Assembly (NCBI GenBank): GCA_020637675.1 | Contig: JACKKD010000001.1 | Span: forward strand, 248,001 to 312,000 | From: Paracoccaceae bacterium | Lineage (GTDB): Bacteria > Pseudomonadota > Alphaproteobacteria > Rhodobacterales > Rhodobacteraceae | DNA length: 64,000 bases | Reading direction: 5' to 3' | Part shown: one piece after another, positions 41,500 through 50,828 of the stretch | How positions within the stretch are numbered: position 1 is the stretch's first letter | Layout: every line of letters begins with the position of its first letter | The notes under the pieces: model-generated | Told to the model about the DNA's origin: nothing | Seen by the model: only the letters and a program-made list of their open reading frames with translations | Database searches by the model: none | Program-made: the position numbers and the translations under genes

Positions 41500-41883
41500 T
41501 CACGCGCCCGCGCGCTCCTCGATGCGCGCGGCAAGCGCCTCTGCCCGCGCCGCGATCTCGGCGAAGCTGTCGGTGACGATCTGCGGGATCACCGGGACCT
41601 CCACCCGCTCGGGGTTCGCCCGCGCGTTGGTCGCGACGCGCTCGGCGACGACGGCGCGTTCCTCGGCGGCGCGCAACTGGTCCTCCAGCCCCGCCGTCTT
41701 GTCGGCGAGCATCAGCCCCGCCATCAGGAGCATCCGCGCCTCGGGCATCCGGCCGATCTGGCCGACAAGGACGGAGGCCTCGGCATCGAGCATCCGGGCG
41801 GCGGAGCGCAGGAAATGCTCCTCGCCGTCCTGACAGGCGACCTCGAACTGGCGCCCGCCAATGGTGATCAGGACTTCCGGCAT
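41500..41883 (-). CDS. zapA: Cell division protein ZapA
   Basis: 127 residues. The first ~90 residues form the ZapA domain (MPEVLITIGGRQFEVACQDGEE, LDAEASVLVGQIGRMPEARMLLMAGLMLADKTAGLEDQL in parts), which binds FtsZ and bundles protofilaments; the C-terminal end is a longer helical tail than in E. coli. The start overlaps the stop of the upstream coiled-coil gene by 1 nt (TGATG), so the two are translated together. Confidence 0.9.
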   Translation of the reverse strand: MPEVLITIGGRQFEVACQDGEEHFLRSAARMLDAEASVLVGQIGRMPEARMLLMAGLMLADKTAGLEDQLRAAEERAVVAERVATNARANPERVEVPVIPQIVTDSFAEIAARAEALAARIEERAGA

Positions 41884-42374
41884 CAGGCGACCTCTCCGAT
41901 CAGCGGTTTCAGTTCCGCGAGAATCCCGTCCATCTCGGCGATCTCGGCGGCGCGCTGCGCCCTGAGCGCGTCAAGCTCGCTCATCAGCGACCGGTTGATC
42001 AGCGCGGGCTCCGCCACCCCCGCCGCCGCGGCCGCGGTCAGCGCGCGGTTGGTCTCGGTCAGTTCGTCGCCCAACTGCTTCAGACGCCGGATTTCCGCAT
42101 CCGCCGCGTCGATCTGTGCCGTCAGCCGCTCCACCTTCTTCTCGAGCGCCCCGACCATCGTCTCCTGCTTCTCCTTGATCGCGCGCACCCGCTCGGTGAG
42201 CTGTGCGTTGGCCGCGCGTTCGGCCTCAAGCTCCTCGGTCAGGCGCGCGGTCCCGGCCTCGTCGCGTGCGGCAGGTGCGGCCTCTTCAGGCACCGCGCCC
42301 AGCACCTCCACCCCCGCCTCGATCCGCGCGAGCGCGGCAGAGATGCGGCGTTCCAACTCGGCAATGTCGCTCAT
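41883..42374 (-). CDS. Coiled-coil protein upstream of zapA
   Basis: 163 residues, nearly all heptad-rich helix (about residues 5-30, 50-130) with many Glu, Ala and Arg: ELERRISAALARIEAGVEV, EELEAERAANAQLTERV, KKVERLTAQIDAADAEI. No enzyme domain is seen. By position and shape it could be a ZapB-like or ZapA-associated division factor, but this is inference only. ATG 42374 (MSDIAELERR) was chosen over an earlier in-frame ATG lying in a noncoding stretch. Confidence 0.8.
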   Translation of the reverse strand: MSDIAELERRISAALARIEAGVEVLGAVPEEAAPAARDEAGTARLTEELEAERAANAQLTERVRAIKEKQETMVGALEKKVERLTAQIDAADAEIRRLKQLGDELTETNRALTAAAAAGVAEPALINRSLMSELDALRAQRAAEIAEMDGILAELKPLIGEVA

Positions 42375-42632
42375 GTCCTCAAGCCCCCGGCCCTTGGCGG
42401 GCCTCGTTTGATTTCCGTCGCGCGGGGAGAGCCGTCCGTCGCCTGCTTGCCGCGAATCGCCACCGCCCCCGCCTGGCCCGAGTTTAGACCAAAGCAAACG
42501 CCGATTTCTCCCCCTTTCGGACCAAGCCCTTAGCCCGCGCGCTTGAACTCGCGCACGAGGCTGCTATCAAGCGGCCGACTTCTCCTGCGGGCAGACCGCC
42601 CGTCCCCTCCGCCCAAGATGAGGATCGCCCCC

Positions 42633-44651
42633 GTGGACATCGCCACCCTTCGCGAAAAGCACGCCCAGCACTGGATGAACGCCTGCGCGATCCGCGCCCT
42701 GGCGATGGACGCCGTCCAGGCCGCGAACTCGGGCCATCCCGGAATGCCGATGGGCATGGCCGACGTGGCGACCGTGCTCTTTTCGAAACACCTGAAATTC
42801 GATGCCTCGGCGCCCCGCTGGGCGGACCGTGACCGCTTCATCCTCTCGGCCGGCCACGGCTCGATGCTCATCTACGCGCTTCTCTACCTGACCGGCTACG
42901 AGGACATGACCCTCGACCAGATCAGGGCCTTCCGCCAATGGGGCGCGATCACCGCCGGCCATCCGGAATACGGCCATGTCTCGGGCGTCGAGACGACGAC
43001 GGGCCCCCTTGGCCAGGGCCTCTCGAACGCGGTCGGCTTCGCCATCGCCGAGGAATCGATGCGCGCCCGCTTCGGCCGGAAGGTCGTCGATCACCACACC
43101 TGGGTCATCGCCGGGGACGGTTGCCTGATGGAAGGCATCAGCCAGGAGGCGATCGGACTTGCCGGGATGCAGAAGCTCAGTCGGCTCATCGTCCTCTGGG
43201 ACAACAACAACATCTCCATCGACGGCAAGATCGGCCTCTCCGATATCACCGACCAGCGCGCGCGCTTCGCGGCCTCGGGCTGGACGGTTCTGTCCTGCGA
43301 CGGCCACGACCCGGACGACATCGACCGGGCTCTGACCGAGGCAAGGAAATCCGACCGCCCGGTGCTGGTCGACTGCAAGACCCATATCGGCTTCGGCAGC
43401 CCGAAGAAGCAGGACACCGCCGGCGCCCATGGCTCGCCCCTCGGCCCCGACGAGATCAGGGCGACGAGGGAGATCTACGGCTGGCCCTACCCCGCCTTCG
43501 AGATCCCTGCCGAGGTCCTGAAGGCCTGGCGCGGCTTCGGCACGCGGGGTGCGGCCGCCCGGAAGGACTGGGAATCCCGGCTCGCCGCCCTGCCCGCGGC
43601 GCGGCGGGCGGAGTTCGACCGCCAGATCGCCGGTGCGGCGCCGAAGAAGCTGGGCCCCACGATCCGCGCCCTGAAGAAACAGAATTCGGACCTGAAGCCC
43701 AAGGTCGCCACCCGCAAGGCGTCCGAGCTTGTGCTGGAAGTGGTGAACGCCGTGATGCCGGAGACCATCGGCGGTTCCGCCGACCTCACCGGATCGAACC
43801 TGACCATGACCGGCGGCCTCGGCATCTTCAACGCCGAGAACCGCAAGGGCCGCTACATCCACTTCGGCATCCGCGAACATGGCATGGCGGCGGCGATGAA
43901 CGGCATGGCGCTGCATGGCGGCGTCAGGCCCTACGGCGGCACCTTCCTCTGCTTCACCGACTATGCCCGTGGCGCGATGCGGCTTTCCGCGCTGATGGGC
44001 GTGCCGGCGGTCTATGTCATGACCCACGATTCCATCGGCCTCGGCGAGGACGGGCCGACCCACCAGCCGGTCGAACACCTCGCCATCTGCCGGGCGACGC
44101 CCAATACCTGGACGTTCCGCCCCGCCGACCTGATCGAGACGGCAGAGGCCTGGGAACTCGCGCTGACCTCGGACCGCACGCCCTCGGTGCTGGCGCTCAG
44201 CCGCCAGAACCTGCCGACGGTGCGCACGCTGCACACCGCCCGGAACCTGACCGCGCAGGGCGCCTATGTGCTCCGCGAGGCCGAGGGGCGACGTCAGGCG
44301 ATCCTCATGGCCACCGGCTCCGAGGTGGAGATCGCGCTGAAGGCGCGCGACCTTCTCCAGGCCGAGGGCATCGGCACCCGCGTCGTCTCCATGCCCTGCA
44401 TGGAACTCTTCGCCGCCCAGCCCGAGGAGTATCGCCGCAAGGTCCTGCCCGCAGGACCGGTGCGCGTGGCCGTCGAGGCCGCCGTGCGCCAACCCTGGGA
44501 CCGCTGGCTTCTGGGCGAACGCGGGCGCGAGGCGAAGTCCGGCTTCGTCGGCATGGAGGGCTTCGGCGCCTCGGCCCCGGCCGAACGGCTCTATGCAGAA
44601 TTCGGCATCACCGCAGAGGCGGTGGCGGCAAAGGCGAAGTCGCTTCTCTGA
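42633..44651 (+). CDS. tkt: Transketolase
   Basis: Thiamine enzyme moving two-carbon units in the pentose phosphate/Calvin pathways. 672 residues from GTG 42633, which has GAGG 9 nt upstream. TPP-binding motif WVIAGDGCLMEGISQEA (about residues 151-167), NSGHPGMPMG near 32, pyrimidine domain with FGIREHGMAAAMNGMALHG and YVMTHDSIGLGEDGPTHQPVEH, and the C-terminal regulatory domain (LMATGSEVEIALKARDLL). It converges with the DUF2267 gene. zapA is divergent; in many Rhodobacteraceae the neighbours zapA-tkt-gap are conserved. Confidence 0.95.
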   Translation: MDIATLREKHAQHWMNACAIRALAMDAVQAANSGHPGMPMGMADVATVLFSKHLKFDASAPRWADRDRFILSAGHGSMLIYALLYLTGYEDMTLDQIRAFRQWGAITAGHPEYGHVSGVETTTGPLGQGLSNAVGFAIAEESMRARFGRKVVDHHTWVIAGDGCLMEGISQEAIGLAGMQKLSRLIVLWDNNNISIDGKIGLSDITDQRARFAASGWTVLSCDGHDPDDIDRALTEARKSDRPVLVDCKTHIGFGSPKKQDTAGAHGSPLGPDEIRATREIYGWPYPAFEIPAEVLKAWRGFGTRGAAARKDWESRLAALPAARRAEFDRQIAGAAPKKLGPTIRALKKQNSDLKPKVATRKASELVLEVVNAVMPETIGGSADLTGSNLTMTGGLGIFNAENRKGRYIHFGIREHGMAAAMNGMALHGGVRPYGGTFLCFTDYARGAMRLSALMGVPAVYVMTHDSIGLGEDGPTHQPVEHLAICRATPNTWTFRPADLIETAEAWELALTSDRTPSVLALSRQNLPTVRTLHTARNLTAQGAYVLREAEGRRQAILMATGSEVEIALKARDLLQAEGIGTRVVSMPCMELFAAQPEEYRRKVLPAGPVRVAVEAAVRQPWDRWLLGERGREAKSGFVGMEGFGASAPAERLYAEFGITAEAVAAKAKSLL

Positions 44652-44657
44652 GCGCCC

Positions 44658-45089
44658 TCACCCGACGCCGAAGAGTGCGCGGATCTCCTTCGTGAAGGCC
44701 TCGCGCACGTCCTTCATCTCGCCTGCCGTGACATGGCTGTCGAGGAGGTCGATGACGGCGCGCACGACATGATCGACCTGGCCTAGCGGTTCGACCCCGT
44801 AGGCGGCCTGCACGGCGGCGACGAAATCGGCCGCGTGGCGCATCCGCGCCGGGTTCTTCGCGCTGTTCCACCCCTCGTAGTAGATGCCACGGATCAGCGT
44901 CGGCAACTGCGCACCGAGGTCGGTCGCCTCGTTCACCGTAAGGTGATCCCGCATGGCGTGCAGAACGGCCCTCAGCACCCGGTAGCTGCGCTGCTTGTCA
45001 TTCCAGCCCATCCGGGCGTCCACCTCGTTGATCCAGAGATTCGCGGCCTGCACCGCCTCGTCGATGATTCTCAGTCCGAACGCGCTCAT
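44658..45089 (-). CDS. DUF2267 family protein
   Basis: 143 residues, mostly helical: NLWINEVDARMGWNDKQRSYRVLRAVLHAMRDHLTV (as two blocks), LPTLIRGIYYEGWNSA, and a repeat-like second half (FVAAVQAAYGV, VVRAVIDLLDSHVTAGEMKDV). This is the DUF2267 fold of two related helical repeats, found often in stress- or polymer-related gene sets, with no known activity. It lies between tkt and the HPF fusion gene, divergent from the latter across 137 bp. Confidence 0.85.
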   Translation of the reverse strand: MSAFGLRIIDEAVQAANLWINEVDARMGWNDKQRSYRVLRAVLHAMRDHLTVNEATDLGAQLPTLIRGIYYEGWNSAKNPARMRHAADFVAAVQAAYGVEPLGQVDHVVRAVIDLLDSHVTAGEMKDVREAFTKEIRALFGVG

Positions 45090-45226
45090 CGCGGCCTCCT
45101 TCGGCTGGTTTGCATCACCCGAACACCGCGGCCGTAATACCGCATGGACGGACGCCGGCCCTGATCCCGGTCAATGCGCCCTCTGCCGCGCCGGCGATGA
45201 TCGCGGTGAAGGGAACGGAGGAAGCG

Positions 45227-45778
45227 ATGCAGACGGAACCGCAGATCGTCTTTCACGGCATGGATGCCTCGCCCACGATCACCGGCGAAATTCGCGGAAG
45301 GATCGGCAAGCTCGAACGCGTGTTCGACCGGATCACCTCGCTGAGGGTGGTGGTCGAGAAGCGCAGCGCGCGGGGGCACAAGGGCCATCTCTATCAGGTG
45401 GCGGTCGATGCCGAGGTGCCAGGCGGCGTGATCGTGGTCAACCGCAAGCCCGGCGATCTCGGCGCGCACGAGGATCTGCATGTCGCCATCCGCGACGCCT
45501 TCGACGCCGCGCGACGTCAGCTCGACGACTATGTGCGCAAGATGAAGGGCCTTCAGGTCAAGAGCCATCCCGAACGCCACCACGGCCGCGTCGCCCAGGT
45601 CTTCGCCGACGACGGCTACGGTTTCATCCGCACCGCCGGCGGCATCGAGGCCTATTTCCAGCGCGACAGCCTGACCGGCAACGATTGGGACAAGATCGCA
45701 GTCGGCGACGAGATCGAGTTCAGCCTGATGGAGGGCGAGAAGGGCTCCTTCGCCGTCAACGTCACGCTTCGCGGGTGA
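45227..45778 (+). CDS. Ribosome hibernation factor (HPF/RaiA) fused to a cold-shock domain
   Basis: 183 residues from ATG 45227, which has GGAGGAAG just upstream. Residues 1-108 form an HPF/RaiA domain (QIVFHGMDASPTITGEIRGRIGKLERVFDRITS-type start, HEDLHVAIRDAFDAARRQLDDYVRK), normally binding in the ribosomal A/P sites. Residues about 118-183 form a cold-shock OB domain (GRVAQVFADDGYGFIRTAGG, IEAYFQRDSL). The pairing of a ribosome-silencing domain with an RNA-binding one is notable. The RNP2-like stretch is altered to AYFQR. It converges with manC. Confidence 0.88.
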   Translation: MQTEPQIVFHGMDASPTITGEIRGRIGKLERVFDRITSLRVVVEKRSARGHKGHLYQVAVDAEVPGGVIVVNRKPGDLGAHEDLHVAIRDAFDAARRQLDDYVRKMKGLQVKSHPERHHGRVAQVFADDGYGFIRTAGGIEAYFQRDSLTGNDWDKIAVGDEIEFSLMEGEKGSFAVNVTLRG

Positions 45779-45784
45779 CCATAT

Positions 45785-45807
45785 CGGCCGCGCCTCAGGT
45801 GCGGCCG
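45785..45807. terminator. Hairpin between the HPF fusion gene and manC
   Basis: CGGCCGC (45785-45791), loop of 9, GCGGCCG (45801-45807) between two converging genes; the manC stop lies in the loop. No T-run on either side, so its efficiency is unclear. Confidence 0.4.
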
Positions 45808-47201
45808 AACTCGTCCTCGATCCGCTCGATATCGTCCTCCTCGAGATAGGTGCCCGTCTGCACCTCGACGATCTCCACCGGGATGCGGCCGGGGTTGGCC
45901 AGCCGGTGAATCTCGCCCAGGGGGATATAGACGCTCTCGTTCTCGTGCAGGATGCGCTTCTCGGCGCCGATCGTGACCTCGGCGGTGCCGCGCACCACGA
46001 CCCAGTGCTCGGCCCGGTGGTGGTGCCTCTGCAGGCTGAGCTTCGCCCCCGGCTTCACCACGATCCGCTTCACACGGAAGCGGTCGCCGAGGTCCATGGT
46101 CTGGTACCAGCCCCAGGGGCGGTGGTTCTTCAGGTGCTCCACCGCCTCCGGCCGTCCCCTTTCCTTCAGCGCGCCGACCAGCGCCTTCACCTCCTGCGCC
46201 CGCTCGCGCGGGGCGACGAGGATCGCATCCGGCGTCTCGACGATGACGAGGTTCTCGACCCCGAGCGCGCAGACCAGCCGGTCCTCGGAATGGATCAGGT
46301 TGCCGGTCGCATCCAGCGCGATGGCGTCGCCGCGCACGGCATTGTCGGCCGCGTCGCGGTCGGAGGCGGCCCAGACCGCGTTCCAGTCACCCACGTCCGA
46401 CCAGCGGAAGGCCGCGGGCACCACGACGGCGGCGTCGGTCCTTTCCATGAAGGCGTGATCGAACGAGATCGCCTTGACCCGGGTGAAGGCCTCGCCCGGG
46501 ACGAGCATCCCGAGGTCGGGCTTCATCGCCGCCACCGCGTCGCGGACGAGCCGCACCGCCTCCGGCTCGACCTGGGCAAGCGCCTCCAGAAGCCAGCCGG
46601 CGCGGAAGCAGAACATTCCCGCATTCCACAGGCAGCCGTCGGCGATCAGCCGGTGGGCCTTCTCCTCGTCGGGCTTCTCGACGAAGCGCAGCACCTTGAC
46701 CGCGCCCGGCGTCCCCTTGACCGCGGGCTTGATGTAGCCATAGCCCGTGGCCGGTTCGGTGGGGGTGACGCCGATCACGGCGATTCCCTTCCCGGCCACC
46801 GCCTCGGCGGCGGTGCGGATCGCGGCGCGGAACGCCTCGCCCTCGCGGATCAGGTGGTCGGACGGCATCACCGCCAGCACGGCGTCCGGGTCGTCGGTGG
46901 CGGCGATGGCCGCGGCGAGCGCGACGGCCGCCATCGTGTCCCGCCGCGCCGGCTCGATCACGATGCGTGCCTGGGGCGCCACCGCCTGCACCTGCTCTCG
47001 GATGGTGAAGCGCACCGCGTGGGCGCCGATCACCATGGGCGGGGCGAAGCCCTCTCCGGCCGCGCGGCGCAGGGTCATCTGCAACAGCGTCTCCTCGCCG
47101 ACGATGGGCAGAAGCTGCTTGGCCATGCCCTCGCGCGACACCGGCCACAGCCGGGTTCCGGTCCCGCCGCACAGGACCACCGGGATGATCGTCTTGGTCA
47201 T
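45795..47201 (-). CDS. manC: Mannose-1-phosphate guanylyltransferase / mannose-6-phosphate isomerase
   Basis: Bifunctional enzyme making GDP-mannose for polysaccharides. 468 residues: nucleotidyltransferase domain with VVLCGGTGTRLWPVSREGMAKQLLP (pyrophosphorylase motif, residues 8-32, in parts), and FVEKPDEEKA (mannose site), and a C-terminal cupin isomerase domain (PGAKLSLQRHHHRAEHWVVV with the metal histidines). ATG 47201 gives MTKTIIPVVLCGGTG. The phosphomannomutase that would feed it lies 1.7 kb away on the plus strand. Confidence 0.95.
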   Translation of the reverse strand: MTKTIIPVVLCGGTGTRLWPVSREGMAKQLLPIVGEETLLQMTLRRAAGEGFAPPMVIGAHAVRFTIREQVQAVAPQARIVIEPARRDTMAAVALAAAIAATDDPDAVLAVMPSDHLIREGEAFRAAIRTAAEAVAGKGIAVIGVTPTEPATGYGYIKPAVKGTPGAVKVLRFVEKPDEEKAHRLIADGCLWNAGMFCFRAGWLLEALAQVEPEAVRLVRDAVAAMKPDLGMLVPGEAFTRVKAISFDHAFMERTDAAVVVPAAFRWSDVGDWNAVWAASDRDAADNAVRGDAIALDATGNLIHSEDRLVCALGVENLVIVETPDAILVAPRERAQEVKALVGALKERGRPEAVEHLKNHRPWGWYQTMDLGDRFRVKRIVVKPGAKLSLQRHHHRAEHWVVVRGTAEVTIGAEKRILHENESVYIPLGEIHRLANPGRIPVEIVEVQTGTYLEEDDIERIEDEFGRT

Positions 47202-47240
47202 CTGCCTCTCACTCCTCGTTTCCGTCCCGGCCGGCGGGCG

Positions 47241-48494
47241 TCACTTCGCGCATTTCGGCACCTCTGCCAGGTATCCCGGCTCCAGATGCTCCGAATAGAG
47301 CACGAGCGCATTGTAGCCCTCGTTCAGGATGTTGTTGTACTCACGCACGATCCGCCCGTCCGGCGTCGCCTCGATGACGCGGCCCTGGATGGTCGAGGTG
47401 ATCATCCAGTTGCCGTTCGGCAGGTGTTCGTGCTTGCCCATGATGAAGCTGTCGAAGCTGAGGTCCGTGCCGGCGAAGAGATCGCGACTGGTGCCCGTTC
47501 TCGGATCGACGGTGATGATCTGTGACCGGGACCTGTCGGTATTGTTGGAGAAGATCGAGATCGTGCCGTCCGCCTGGAAGTCCGGGTCATGCTGGTCGCG
47601 CCACGGTCCATGGGCGATCCACTTCACCTCGCCGGTCCGACGGCCGATCACCGCCACGGCCTGGATGTTGCGCAGCGACACGAGAAGATCGCCTGCCTCG
47701 AACTCGGGGAAGGCTGCCGCCATCTCGGGCAGAAGCTCCTCAAGGTCGTTGGGGTGGAAGATGTCCTTCTGCTCGCCCGGCTGGCTGTCGCGATTGTAGC
47801 GGTAGCCCTCCGGAATCGTCAGTCTTAGCCTGTTTTCCAGATACTTTTCAATTACATCGTCGATGATATTGATGCTTTCCACGATCTCGCCCGTCATCGG
47901 GTCGAAGCGGATCATGTCCTGATCCTCGCCGCCGTACCAGTTGTCGGTCGCCCAGGTCCAGTAGCCGTCCACCCCGCGTTCCAGCGAATGGTGATAGATC
48001 CGGTCCGTCTTCGACCAGATGGGGTCGCCGCAGGCGTCGAGCCGCGCCATGCCCGGCGCGTCGTCCCAGACCACGAGCACGGAGCCGTCGGGCAGGACCG
48101 TGGCGATATGGGCGAACTCGCTCGACACGCCGTCCGGGTTGATCCTGCTATAGTCGATCGGAAACGTGTTCAGGACCGCGCCGCTCTCGTCGAGGAGCTC
48201 GAAGACGTAGCCTGCCGTCGGCGGGTCGTAGCGGTTGATCGCCCAGAGCCCCGGCGCCACCGCGGCGGCATCGTGGACGGTGTGGACCTCGTCGGGCACC
48301 TCGGGCTTGCGCCGCGCATAGGTATCGGCGGGCAGGAAGTAGCCCGTCGCGCGCCAGGACCGCCATGCCGTCTGCACGTCCGACAGCTTCTCCCAGGGCC
48401 ACCAGGTCTTGTGCGTCGTCCACATGCCCGCGATGTAGGAGGTCATCGCCGCCAGAAAGATCGCGGCGAGAATCGGAATGCTTCTGGCGCTCAT
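47241..48494 (-). CDS. Arylsulfotransferase (ASST)-like protein
   Basis: 417 residues. An N-terminal membrane anchor (about 5-23, SIPILAAIFLAAMTSYIAGMW) precedes a beta-propeller domain of the arylsulfotransferase family: RINPDGVSSEFAHIATVLPDG, IYHHSLERGVDGYWTWATDN, DIFHPNDLEELL and ISIFSNNTDRSRSQII with KHEHLPNGNWMITSTIQG. Family enzymes move sulfate between phenolic donors using a histidine; relatives in exopolysaccharide loci may instead act on other substrates. His in IFHPND or FAHIAT could be catalytic. Its place beside manC and phosphomannomutase suggests a surface polysaccharide role. Confidence 0.82.
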   Translation of the reverse strand: MSARSIPILAAIFLAAMTSYIAGMWTTHKTWWPWEKLSDVQTAWRSWRATGYFLPADTYARRKPEVPDEVHTVHDAAAVAPGLWAINRYDPPTAGYVFELLDESGAVLNTFPIDYSRINPDGVSSEFAHIATVLPDGSVLVVWDDAPGMARLDACGDPIWSKTDRIYHHSLERGVDGYWTWATDNWYGGEDQDMIRFDPMTGEIVESINIIDDVIEKYLENRLRLTIPEGYRYNRDSQPGEQKDIFHPNDLEELLPEMAAAFPEFEAGDLLVSLRNIQAVAVIGRRTGEVKWIAHGPWRDQHDPDFQADGTISIFSNNTDRSRSQIITVDPRTGTSRDLFAGTDLSFDSFIMGKHEHLPNGNWMITSTIQGRVIEATPDGRIVREYNNILNEGYNALVLYSEHLEPGYLAEVPKCAK

Positions 48495-48864
48495 GCGTCA
48501 TCCCTGAAATCTGCGGCGGGGCCGGCGTCGCTGACCATACCCCCGAACGTCGCCGAGCATAGGCAAGCCCGCGACCGTAGGCGACCCCTTCCGGCATTTC
48601 CGGCTGAATTGCGGGGCGTGGGGAAACAGTTCCGTGGCTTGCGCACATTGCATCCTGTTCATCCGAAATCGTGTCCGCAGGCAGCATCTCCCCCTGCGGG
48701 CCGGTCCGAGGCGGCACCGCCCCCCGGCGACCGCACCCGGACCGAGCCTAGACGCCAACCGGGGGCGCGATCAATTCCGCAGCGCGGCGGGCCTTGCCCG
48801 TCTCGACATCTGCGGCCGTTCTGTCACAATCGCTGCCGCTAAGGAATTGACAAGGCAGGCGAAG
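48495..48864. other. Noncoding region between the ASST-like gene and phosphomannomutase
   Basis: 370 bp between divergent genes; no open frame shows coding bias. It must hold both promoters, but I find no convincing -35/-10 pair or dyad. Confidence 0.5.
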
Positions 48865-50253
48865 ATGGCACCGAAATTCGGCACGAGCGGGCTGCGCGGA
48901 CTGGTCACGGAGCTGACCGACGGGCTCTGCGCCGGCTACACCCGCGCCTTTCTCGCGGCGGTGCCGCACGAGGGCCGGCTCTTCCTGGGGCGCGACCTGC
49001 GCGCATCCTCGGCCCGGATCGCCGCCGCCGTCGCCGCCGCCGCGGCAGAGGCGGGAGTCGCTGTGGCGGACTGCGGCGAACTTCCGACGCCCGCACTCGC
49101 GCTCGCCGCGATGCGGGCGGGGGCGCCCTCGGTCATGGTCACGGGAAGCCACATTCCAGCCGACCGCAACGGGCTGAAGTTCTACACCGCGCGCGGAGAG
49201 ATCACCAAGGCCGACGAGGCGGCGATCCTCGCGGCCTATGCCGGCGACCGGGCCGCGCCCCCCGCCCCGGCTGGGCCCGAGCCCTCGGCCCTGCCCGCCT
49301 ACCGCGCGCGTTACGTCGCGGCCTTCGGGCCTTCGGCTCTCCGCGGCCTGCGCGTCGGCCTCTGGCAGCACTCCTCGGTCGCGCGCGACCTGCTTGCGGG
49401 CCTTCTCGGCGATCTTGGCGCCGAGGTCCTGCCGCTCGGCCGGTCCGATGTCTTCGTGCCGGTGGATACCGAGGCGGTGGACGGCGCGACGCGGGCACAG
49501 CTCGCCGCCTGGGCGGCCGAATATGGGCTCGACGCGGTCGTCTCCACCGACGGCGATGCCGACCGGCCGCTGGTCGCGGACGAGTCGGGCGCAGTGGTGC
49601 CCGGCGACGTGATCGGCACCCTGACGGCACTCGCGCTTGGCGCGGACACCGTGGTCACGCCGGTCTCCTCCAACACGATGATCGAGGGCTCGGGCCGCTT
49701 CGCCCGTGTCCTGCGGACGAAGATCGGCTCGCCCTTCGTCATCGCCGGGATGGAGACGGCGATGACCGGACCCGCCACCCGGACGGTGGGATTCGAGGCC
49801 AACGGCGGCTTCCTCCTCGGCTTCGCTGCGGCGGGACCCGCCGGGTCTCTGCCGCCGCTGATGACCCGCGACGCGGTGCTTCCGATCGTCGCACCACTGG
49901 CCGAGGCCGTGCGCCAGGGGCGCCGCCTCTCGGCCCTCGTCGCCACGCTTCCCTCCCGCCGCACCGCCGCCGACCGGCTGGAACATGTGCCGACCGAGAC
50001 GTCACAGGCGCTGGTACGCCGCCTCGTCGAAGACCCGCGCGACCGCGCGGCGCTTCTGGGGCGACTCGGCCCCGAGGAGGGGATCGACCTGACCGACGGG
50101 CTCCGCATCCGCTTTTCCTCGGGTGCCATCGTCCACCTGCGGCCCTCCGGCAACGCGCCGGAACTGCGCTGCTATGCCGAGGCCGACACCGCCGAGGCGG
50201 CGGAGGCCCTCGTCCACGACACGCTCGCCGCCATTCGCGCCCGCCTCGCCTGA
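48865..50253 (+). CDS. Phosphomannomutase
   Basis: 462-residue alpha-D-phosphohexomutase. Active-site phosphoserine is Ser95 in VMVTGSHIPADRNGLKFY, metal loop DGDADRPLV (about residues 231-239), sugar loop GFEANGGFLLG, and the phosphate-binding RPSGNAPELRCYAEA near the C-terminus. The order and spacing are standard. With manC it supplies GDP-mannose; in relatives the same fold also uses glucose. ATG 48865 (MAPKFGTSGLRG) is the normal start. DUF4202 follows after 14 bp. Confidence 0.92.
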   Translation: MAPKFGTSGLRGLVTELTDGLCAGYTRAFLAAVPHEGRLFLGRDLRASSARIAAAVAAAAAEAGVAVADCGELPTPALALAAMRAGAPSVMVTGSHIPADRNGLKFYTARGEITKADEAAILAAYAGDRAAPPAPAGPEPSALPAYRARYVAAFGPSALRGLRVGLWQHSSVARDLLAGLLGDLGAEVLPLGRSDVFVPVDTEAVDGATRAQLAAWAAEYGLDAVVSTDGDADRPLVADESGAVVPGDVIGTLTALALGADTVVTPVSSNTMIEGSGRFARVLRTKIGSPFVIAGMETAMTGPATRTVGFEANGGFLLGFAAAGPAGSLPPLMTRDAVLPIVAPLAEAVRQGRRLSALVATLPSRRTAADRLEHVPTETSQALVRRLVEDPRDRAALLGRLGPEEGIDLTDGLRIRFSSGAIVHLRPSGNAPELRCYAEADTAEAAEALVHDTLAAIRARLA

Positions 50254-50267
50254 CCCGGAAGGACGCC

Positions 50268-50828
50268 ATGACCCGCCTCGCCCGAACCCTCGCCGCCATC
50301 GACGCCGCCAACGCCGCCGACCCCGACCGGAGCGAGGGCGCGCCGGCCGCGCTCCTCTACGGGGAACGCATGTCGGCCGAGCTCGACCGGCTCTTTCCCC
50401 ACGCCTCGGAGGAGCTGAAGCTCGCCGCGCGCGGCCAGCACATCGAACGCTGGACCTCGCCGCGCAGTGCCTATCCCGAGGGGCGCGAGGGGTACCTCGC
50501 CTGGCGCCGCGACCTCGGCGCCTTCCATGCCCGGCGGGTGGGCGGGATCATGGCCGCCGAGGGCTACGGGCCCGCGAGCGTGGAGCGCGTGGGCCGGATG
50601 ATCCGCAAGGAGGGCATCAAGCGCGACCCGGAGGTGCAGGCGCTGGAGGACGTGATCTGCTTCACCTTCCTGCGCTGGTACCTCCAGCCCTTCGCGGAGG
50701 GCCGGGACGCCGGCGAACTCGAGCGGATCGTCGCCAAGACCGCGCGCAAGATGTCGGCCGAGGCGCGGGCGCGGGCGCTCTCCGAATTCGCGCTCCCCGA
50801 ACCCTTCGCCGCCGCCTTCCACGCCTGA
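50268..50828 (+). CDS. DUF4202 family protein
   Basis: 186 residues of the DUF4202 family, all-helical: RLARTLAAIDAANAADPDRS, LKLAARGQHIERWTSPRSAYPEGREGYLAWR (two blocks), VGRMIRKEGIKRDPEVQALEDVICFTFLRWYL. Conserved histidine (GQHIERW), arginines and the DVICF..LRW block suggest an HD-like metal fold, but no activity is established. It sits 14 bp after phosphomannomutase and is probably cotranscribed. Confidence 0.85.
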   Translation: MTRLARTLAAIDAANAADPDRSEGAPAALLYGERMSAELDRLFPHASEELKLAARGQHIERWTSPRSAYPEGREGYLAWRRDLGAFHARRVGGIMAAEGYGPASVERVGRMIRKEGIKRDPEVQALEDVICFTFLRWYLQPFAEGRDAGELERIVAKTARKMSAEARARALSEFALPEPFAAAFHA

